From positions 2,976,001 through 3,040,000 of the forward strand of contig JAGTWJ010000001.1 in the NCBI GenBank assembly GCA_020064725.1: a DNA stretch of 64,000 nt. The letters run 5' to 3'. This DNA comes from Drechslerella dactyloides. Taxonomy: Eukaryota; Ascomycota; Orbiliomycetes; Orbiliales; Orbiliaceae. Position numbers and translations under genes: made by a program. The notes beneath the pieces were generated by a model, which was given only the letters and a program-made list of their open reading frames with translations, made no database searches and was not told where the DNA came from. Shown here one piece after another: positions 56,803 through 64,000 of the stretch. The first letter of the stretch is position 1; each line of letters opens with the position of its first letter.

Positions 56803-59800
56803 CGTGATACCTTCCAATTACATTCGTTCTTGCACTTGAGCAGGGCGGGCGATCGCGACCACGATTTTAGTACTCAGAAAGAGCAGGCTGGTCGTCGATG
56901 ATCAGAGATTTTAAAGAGGGGTCGGTTGAGAATATTCGACTAAATCTCAAGTTTTCAATCTCGTATCACTTCAGCCAAGAACTGCATGCTGAAGTAGCAT
57001 CTTGTCGTATCGCTAAAAGCTTAGCGCATGTGCGCCGGCTTATCCTCGGAATAGTGCCTAGGAGATCGTGCGCCCAACTTTCGCATGCGAACCGAGCCTC
57101 TCCGACTCAACTCGCCAATACAATATAAGCTTAAACTCGCACGGTGCCTCTTCGATAATAGAAACATAGAAACTAAGAGAGACACCGGCGGCTAATTTAA
57201 ACATACGCTTAGTTGATTTGACATTGTGATATTCCATAGGACAGCCTTTGCTTGAGACGCAGAGACGCCGCAGAAGCCACCGCCAAGGCGCCTGGTCATG
57301 ATGTAACATTGCAACGCATTCTTCCTCAGGTACCCGGAATATTGATGCGCGTATAGTGCTATTATCTGCTGGAGCGCGAGGAGAATGTTTCTCTGGAAGA
57401 ATACCCCTGATACCCCTGAGAGAGGTTTCTTAGTTCTGAAATAGATTTATCTATATATACAGCAGTGTATTTATATAATGAATTTAACATTACACCAATA
57501 TTGCAAATCAGACCAAACAATATCGATAGTTGCGAGGTCGACTTTAAAACCTTGATGACGATAGGCGAATTTCTTTCCTACAACATATTGCTTTAAGGGC
57601 AAACCCTGATAACTGCCAAGCTAGCCTGGGTATTTGGAGAGTTGCTCGGGCGGTACCGGAGCATCCCTGTCTCACGCTCGCTATCGCTACAGTCAGGTGC
57701 ACACCTCGGTCGACGATGCCACGAGGGTTATTCGCCTATGTCGGTCTATATCCAGCATACCCTTGACACATGCACATCGGATTCGCCTTTCGATCACACT
57801 TTCTTAAACTAGCAGATACCAAGTCGATTGCACTGGAGCACCGTTGTAGTCTCACTGCTTTGGAAGGCAGATCGGAATATTGAAGCGACAATCTGATGCT
57901 GGACCTTGGAAAATCTTCGATCAACTAACCTCTGCTAACTTATCTTCAATTGGTCTCACTGATGGTTATTTTCGATATCTCGGTTTGCGCAACTGAGAAT
58001 CCATTAGCAATCGGCCCCCCCGGGGGAAAAATTGGTTGGCGAATAAGTCGATAGACTACTGGACGTTAGATAGGCATCGGATTCCTTATAGTCACGATCC
58101 CTCGGCCGGCTCCCACCATGGACATGCGCACCATGCCAGCACACGAATCGATCGCGCGAGCAACAATTAGGTCTTATGCAGTCAAACGGTCACCTGAGCC
58201 GACTTCAACTCGAAGTTTCAAGATACTGGGCTCCGATTCCTTTTACATCGCTGGGATTGAATTCGGGACATATCCGAGGAGCACGCGACAGCATATCGAT
58301 TACGGCATATCCTGAGCTTAGATTTGAACCTTTCTTGCGGACCCCGGATGTACTTCCAGTAGGCAGTCTCCTTGTGGATTCCCCTATAGCCCGTTCTGTA
58401 GACGACTTGCCAAGATCTGCAGCCCCAGTCGATAGCTGGAATATCAGATTCTCATAGCAACTCACATTTTCGGCACAATCAGATCACGATACTTCGGTTG
58501 CCCCGCGAGCTAGGCTAGAAGCGGGGCAGCAAGTGCGATAAAAACCTGCGAGATAAGCCAGCATAGCCAGGTCGAAGTTGCGCCAAGTTACGTTACTTTA
58601 GATCTATAGAGCGCCGCAAATTGTACCGAGCCCGCGAGAGTTCCGGGCGAATACGAGGGGGAGAAAATTCAAGACGAAAGCCTCAGGCGTACCCAGTCAT
58701 TGTCCTGACGGAGATCGTCCCTCCTAGGGCTCGCCACGCTCAATTTTCTCGCTCCACCATACCCGCATATCACCGATTGCCTCTGCCATGCCGTCTCGCC
58801 GGCCTTGTCAACTTCTACATTCGAGGGTAGTCTCTCACCCAAGACCGGTACCACGCGGCCCCCGTGTTCCTGCGTCATCGACTCGCGCAGGCGAATAGGA
58901 CAATCGTTGCAAATTGATTTCGTTTCGAGAGGTGGGGATAGCTGCCTGCCACGCGTGGCCAGGGGCCGGATGCCGAGGTGGGAAGCTGGATAGCTCTGCT
59001 ACGCTGCTCGTCTACATTGTCGAATCAACCCGTTAGCCGGCCCCGGTCATATCATTAATCATTGAGTTTAGAATCTCTTCCAAAACCGAGGGTGCAGCAG
59101 TTTTTCCTCTGTCGAGACGAAAAGTCAAAAACACCCTGGTCATACCGCGGCACTGGTCTATATATACGCATCCGCGCAGCTGCAGTCAGCATGGCTATTC
59201 AAAGGATTGACATGTGAAGCTAGTAGGAACGTGTTTATATTTATTCATTTCCAGATGGCCCACCAGCCGCAATTCCAGCGACGACGAGTTGTTCCTCAAT
59301 TGCAAGCAGCACAATGTTGTGGCTCCTTACGTACTGCTGTCAGAAGTTGAACAACATGCGTCTCCGAATTCAATTATCCAACACAAGCTGACTAAATTAG
59401 TAATTTCTGGAAATCTGCAGCAGGCTTGAATTTTAAGACGTCCCCGGTTTATGGAAATTCCTTAGACACAAAAATTAAAGGCCCACCAGCGTTCCGGGCT
59501 TGCAGGTATATGTCAGTACATCACATATATATTTCCTCGTGAAAGTTCCAGGCGGCTCGACCGTTAGACACCCAAGCTCCTTTAAGACACTGGCCAGGTG
59601 AACACACCTCTCGGCAACAGGCCCATACAGGAAGCTGCGACGCCATCTTGTGCATGGAAGCGGCAGGCAATCAGGGGGCCGCGAGCCTCGATTTGCCGCA
59701 CAAATTGTTGCGGACCTGGCTAGGTACCAATGTCGGCAGTGCATGCCCGATCGCAATGCCGTGCTCACCTCATTATTGCGTATTGCGAGAAACGAACGTC

Positions 59801-60713
59801 AAAACAAATTAGGTGTCAGTGGTGACATGTTTCTGGCTTTAACTCGTCTCGCAAAATTATATTGTCGGATATATCGGATATGCTCGTGCTCACAGCAGTA
59901 AATTATAAACTCTCAGCGCTCTTGTCGCAGGTAGACAGATAAGAGGCGCAGGACCAAGTCGACCAGGCACCTACTCAAAATAGAAATCTTCGTCAAGCCA
60001 TCACAGCCGTCTCCCTGATTTAATCATTAAGTTCATACCGCAATTCGAATTATTCAGGCTGTTAGTTAGAAGCTGGGCGACTCCGATGAGCCGCTTGTCG
60101 AGAACGCTAATCTACCAAGCCTGCAGGCCATGCCTGCTCGCTCGCTCGCTCGAAAAGAGAAGGGTCCCGGGCCAGTCTGCTCAGTATATCTGCACGATGT
60201 CTTGTTCCAGTGATGTGTGGGATGCCGAAAGACATGATTGACCCGGCCATGCCCATGGGTTCTTTGGTTTAGAGACTCCGTCGCCGCGACGCATGGAACA
60301 AAAGATTGATAGCCTTGATAGCCCGCCCGCCTGTTAACGTTTTTTCTTCTCCAGCCGCAGCAAGGAGTTCGCTCAGCCGACCTCCTCATCCCTAATTTCA
60401 AGGTTTTTGACTTCTGATCCCGTAAGCAAGCCCTAGCTTTGCCTTCGGATTGAAGATTGATTCTTCCAGCCCCTGCTTCCTCGAACTTGTCCCTTCTCTT
60501 CGTCCGCACTGCATGCATGCCTGTTCACAACTTCACGACTATCGATAGCAGAAAATTCGAATACCAGCATATTTCACGACCGAATGACCAAGTTAGGATT
60601 TCCGACATTTCTAGTCAAGACAAGCTCACTTGAAGCTTGCGCTTGATAACAGGCCTGGTCCGGCCTCACCACCGTACACTCAATTTCGGCCGTGACTACA
60701 AACAAGCTTCATA
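56803..60713. other. 3.9-kb intergenic region
   Basis: This region separates divergent genes. No frame shows a domain, a signal peptide or spliceable continuity. A minus-strand frame at 57058-57309 is the most protein-like but remains unsupported. No repeats of note. Confidence 0.45.
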
Positions 60714-62818
60714 ATGAGCGTGGCAGCTTTCTGTCACGATGTGAACAAGATGCCCTGGAATGGCACCGACTGGAGCTGGGTCAACACTGGGCGGACGTCT
60801 AAGATGCTGTTCGCATGCACACCATACGACCCGACAGAACCTGCACCAGTATGGTACAGGCGTGTTGGACTCGTCGTCATTTGCGCTACCAACAGCCTCT
60901 CAAGTAAGCTTAACTCACCACCAAAATTGCAAAAGTTCTACCATAGACGCGTTGATAGTTACCCCTTATCCCGCCTACGAGCCTCCGCTGACAGCCAATC
61001 TTCCATGGGACACATAGTAATCGCAATAACACTGCGGACGTATTTTCGCTGGCGGAAAGCAAAGAGGTTCGGCAAGGACGATTGGTGGCTGATAGCAGCC
61101 GGGGTGAGTACCCGCGACAAACAACACCCACCGCATGAAATTTGTAATGGCTTATTCGACGCGGACATTCCGATGGGCTAACGCAACGGCACGGACTCGG
61201 AACAGCTCATGCTCGTTTGCATATATTTCCCTGCTTTGCTGGTTTCGAACAGGATGGGCAGCGGGCTGTATGTTGAGAATATACCGTTTGAAAGTGAGTG
61301 CCGAATTTCGTCCTATATATAGCTATCCTCTCCACAATTCGGTTTATAAGCCGGTAATCTCTAGTTGGATAAAATATGATCGCGTGCTGACTGTGGAGCT
61401 TCATACGTATAGATAGACAGGCATTATGGCTGGTACGTTGACTTGATTCTGTGTTCTATATCCACCTCAAGCTGGGTGGATATCAACAGTGGGACAGCAT
61501 CGGCTAAAGAATAGGATGCGTTTTCATGCAACAGTCGATGTCAGGCTGGGCCTTCTACTTCATCATCGCATCGATGATCAAGGTCGCCACGTGCATGTAT
61601 TACTTGCGGTTTATCCCCGACCACCGGACGCGACTGCAGCACTTTGTCTACGTGCTTTCGACATCGGCCATCATCATCGGGCTCGTGCAGGCGGGCGTGT
61701 GGGTATTCAATTGTTCGCCGGTCGAATCGAATTTTGTCTACAATGTAGAGCATATGGCGTGTCCGCCTGTGGATAAGGCGCGGTGGAGTAGGTTTCATCC
61801 CATCCACCCCATCGGTCGATACTCTGTTTCATGAATGAGGATATGCATGAAAGAATAATGTATTGTGCGGGGCTGATATTGATTCTCTTCACGTGCAGGC
61901 TGGATTGTGTTTAGCATTCTTGTCGACTCGGCGCTGCTGTGGATTCCGTGGCGGATACTCCAGCAATCCGGCCTGCCGACTGCCGAACGGCGGGTCCTCA
62001 AGCTCGTTTTCGCGGCCAACTTGCTCGGCACATTGACATGGTATGCACGCAATCTTCACCCGCTTACCGCCCATTCAATAGCTACTGTCACGTGTGCACA
62101 TCGATACTAACGCGCCTGGTGGAACGGCAGCATTGGCAACGTCTACGGCGTCATCACATTCGAAGGCAATCCATACTACGACTCCTACGGCGCCCTCGAC
62201 GACGACTTCACGCACTCCGAGGCCGCATTCATCCTTATCAACAACGCCGAGGTACTAATGTACGTTATCGGCGCCTGTTTCCCCGTGCTATCGCCATACC
62301 TCGTCTCGCTGGCGCGGTCCGCGCGGTCCGGCTCGCGGAACAAGTCGTCGACGCTGCCATCGTGGCGAGTCGACATTGAAGCCGCGGATGCGTCGTCGCC
62401 GCAACCATTCGAAACCCGACGAGACAGTCAGCCAAAGCGGTGTGTGAGGGACGGTGACGAACTGGATACGGTACTGGACAGCGTCGACGGTAGCAGAGCG
62501 GTGACGGTGATGCCGATGAGAGTCGACACGGGGAGCTTTGATCTCAACGGAGAGAGGAGTGCTATTGCAGATGAAACAATGGGAACACTCACGCCTGCGA
62601 CGATGGTGGTGTCGCTGGACAGTGCCGTTGGGTTTCACACGATGAAGACGGACCAGAACTCAGGGGTCCAGGTCGATGGGGGCATTGATGTGGAAATGCA
62701 GCTCCAGATGCCCGCGGAGGCGCACACCCATACGCTTTCACGGATACGAAGCGACGATGGGATTCGGTACGGTCTGGGCCGAAGGAAAAGCGAAAGCGAC
62801 TTGGAGAGGCGGTCATAA
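60714..62818 (+). CDS. fungal rhodopsin-domain (Pth11-like) seven-helix membrane protein
   Basis: Proposed exons are 60714-60903, 61018-61103, 61206-61293, 61421-61432, 61515-61791, 61915-62040 and 62131-62818 (488 residues). Exons 1-3 and 7 are secure. The 12-nt exon 4 and the exact ends of exons 5 and 6 are less certain. Helices in order include VGLVVICATNSLSIIAITL, LMLVCIYFPALLVSNRM, WAFYFIIASMIKVATCMYYL, FVYVLSTSAIIIGLVQAGVWVF, SILVDSALLWIPWRIL, RRVLKLVFAANLLGTLTW and NNAEVLMYVIGACFPVLSPYL. RTYFRWRKAKRFGKDDWW and GSGLYVENIPFE are typical conserved loops of the family. The cytosolic tail of about 170 residues is charged and probably disordered. Relatives include Pth11-type receptors, but ligand and G-protein coupling are unproven for most members. 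Confidence 0.82.
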
Positions 62819-64000
62819 TACGTAATGCGCGGGCCGATTGATCTAGCTATTGGTTTGGATACTTGTGTAAGAGGCGTAAGTGCAGTGCAGCTATCGAGCG
62901 ATTAGGATACCCATATACCCGATGTATACTAGTTACCCATTTTTCTATAATTACTTAATTAATGATTTGTTTGGCATGCATGAGCCTCCATGATTCATCA
63001 GTATTATTATTATTGTTATACTCAGGATTTGTGATAGATTTTGTGGTGGTTCGGGCGGCATTACTTTGTCGGTGTCGGAAAATGCCGGTGACGGAGGCTT
63101 TGGCGGCGGGATTGTGTCGCTATTAATACTGCATTCATGACTAGGGGCTTTGAGGCATAGGGTCCCAGTACCTTGGCAGCACAATGGCACGAGAAAGCTT
63201 ACCGAAAAATCAGCCCTATTATATCGATGAAATAGTCCGTGAAAGTCAGCAGAGAAAATGCCATCTCGAGGGAAAGCGCTTCGACTTACTTGTGCGAGAA
63301 TCAGGCCCGAGACTAGTCGAATCCCAGGCCAAACCCGAGAACCAGATAATCTTAATATTATTCTTTAAATCCGAAATATTCTCACATCTGAAGACGTCCC
63401 AACTTGTTGTGGACTGGCCTGGTTCATCTTGCAGATGTAATTTCGGACAGTCCCGCTTCGTCCAGGGATATAAATCTCCAGCAATCACGCAATCAATAAG
63501 ATGCAGCAGGAAGTAACTAAGCAAGTAAGGGAAAGCACTTGAGATGGATGCGATGCATGTATGTATATACTTCAGCTGATCGGCCATGCGTGCACGCCTA
63601 TTCGGAGAGAATTAACGTTCGCCGCAGCCTTACCTACGTCCCGAGTACCAGCCTCTGAGATACATCATGGAACTTCTAGAACGGAATGCATGCGTTTCGT
63701 TGCATGCGCATGCATGCTATACGGATACTATGACATCGATTGCATCCGAAAGTGGACGGACGGACTGCGAACCATGCACGCATAGACGTCACGGATCTCG
63801 ATAAGCCGCGCGTTTGAATGCATGTGCATGCATTTTTTGGCGTCCTAAATCGAGAATTCTGCGGCCTGTCAACTTGCATATATCTGGATGTACTGCACAA
63901 TGTCAGTTGTATCCCGCAGGCACGCACTTGGGACCGCGTACAGGGATGTAAGTTCCGTTTTCCAGCAGGAAGGCAGGAACTCGCCTCCGCCGTTTGACGT
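62819..64000. other. intergenic region at the window end
   Basis: No gene is supported; a 110-codon frame at 63184-63516 lacks coding features. The last 350 nt are rich in GCATGC palindromes. Confidence 0.5.
63701..63714. repeat. perfect 14-nt palindrome, second copy
   Basis: TGCATGCGCATGCA, identical to 6755-6768. A related form, AATGCATGTGCATGCATT, is at 63817-63834. Confidence 0.5.

Noticed and set aside
60904..61017. Extra exon reading ALIVTPYPAYEPPL in the rhodopsin-domain gene
   Set aside because: It ends in a stop, and skipping it joins helix 1 directly to the conserved RTYFRWRKAKRFGKDDWW loop, as in family members.

Overview
The window is nuclear DNA of a filamentous ascomycete (Pezizomycotina). 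The genes carry short introns, mostly 50-130 nt, with GTA/GTG donors, CTAAC/CTGAC-like branch sites and TAG/CAG acceptors. The gene content is typical of moulds: WSC-domain cell-surface proteins, a Pth11-like 'rhodopsin-domain' membrane protein, DUF3405, a GPI-anchored aspartic protease, a flavohemoglobin and a GH101/GH129-type glycosidase. The genus cannot be determined from the sequence. No rRNA, convincing tRNA, CRISPR array or intact transposon was found. Exon structures were built by hand; in every multi-exon model below the exon phases add up to an uninterrupted frame.

Layout. 0-2.6 kb: 3' part of a DapA-family aldolase gene (+) and a GT61-type glycosyltransferase (-). 5.0-6.1 kb: an unrecognised three-exon gene (+). 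7.5-9.5 kb: an F-box protein (-). 11.1-17.1 kb: a 7-exon gene (-) for a secreted beta-propeller protein with six WSC domains. 17.1-24.3 kb: a 7-kb gene-poor stretch. 24.3-26.5 kb: secreted GH101/GH129-related glycosidase (+). 27.7-28.7 kb: DcsG-like ATP-grasp enzyme (-). 29.7-31.4 kb: yapsin-like aspartic protease (-). 33.3-35.7 kb: class III alcohol dehydrogenase / S-nitrosoglutathione reductase in 20 exons (-). 39.5-42.3 kb: DUF3405 type II membrane protein (+). 42.8-44.2 kb: flavohemoglobin (-). 46.8-51.2 kb: 1406-residue mucin-like two-WSC protein (-). 53.9-54.7 kb: small secreted protein (-). 56.1-56.8 kb: Mpv17/PMP22-family membrane protein (-). 60.7-62.8 kb: rhodopsin-domain seven-helix protein (+).

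The gene set is dominated by surface and secreted functions (two WSC proteins, GPI protease, glycosidase, small secreted protein, GT61, DUF3405, rhodopsin-domain protein). A second theme is nitrosative-stress defence: the flavohemoglobin (NO dioxygenase) and the GSNO reductase lie within 11 kb on the same strand, with one gene between them. There is no sign of a polyketide, peptide or terpene cluster.

The most unusual observations are: the extreme intron density of the GSNO reductase (19 introns, with coding exons of 9 nt); a dispersed intergenic sequence family with core TTGTCTCGYRRRCC in nine or more copies; and WSC domains interrupted repeatedly by phase-2 introns at the same position.
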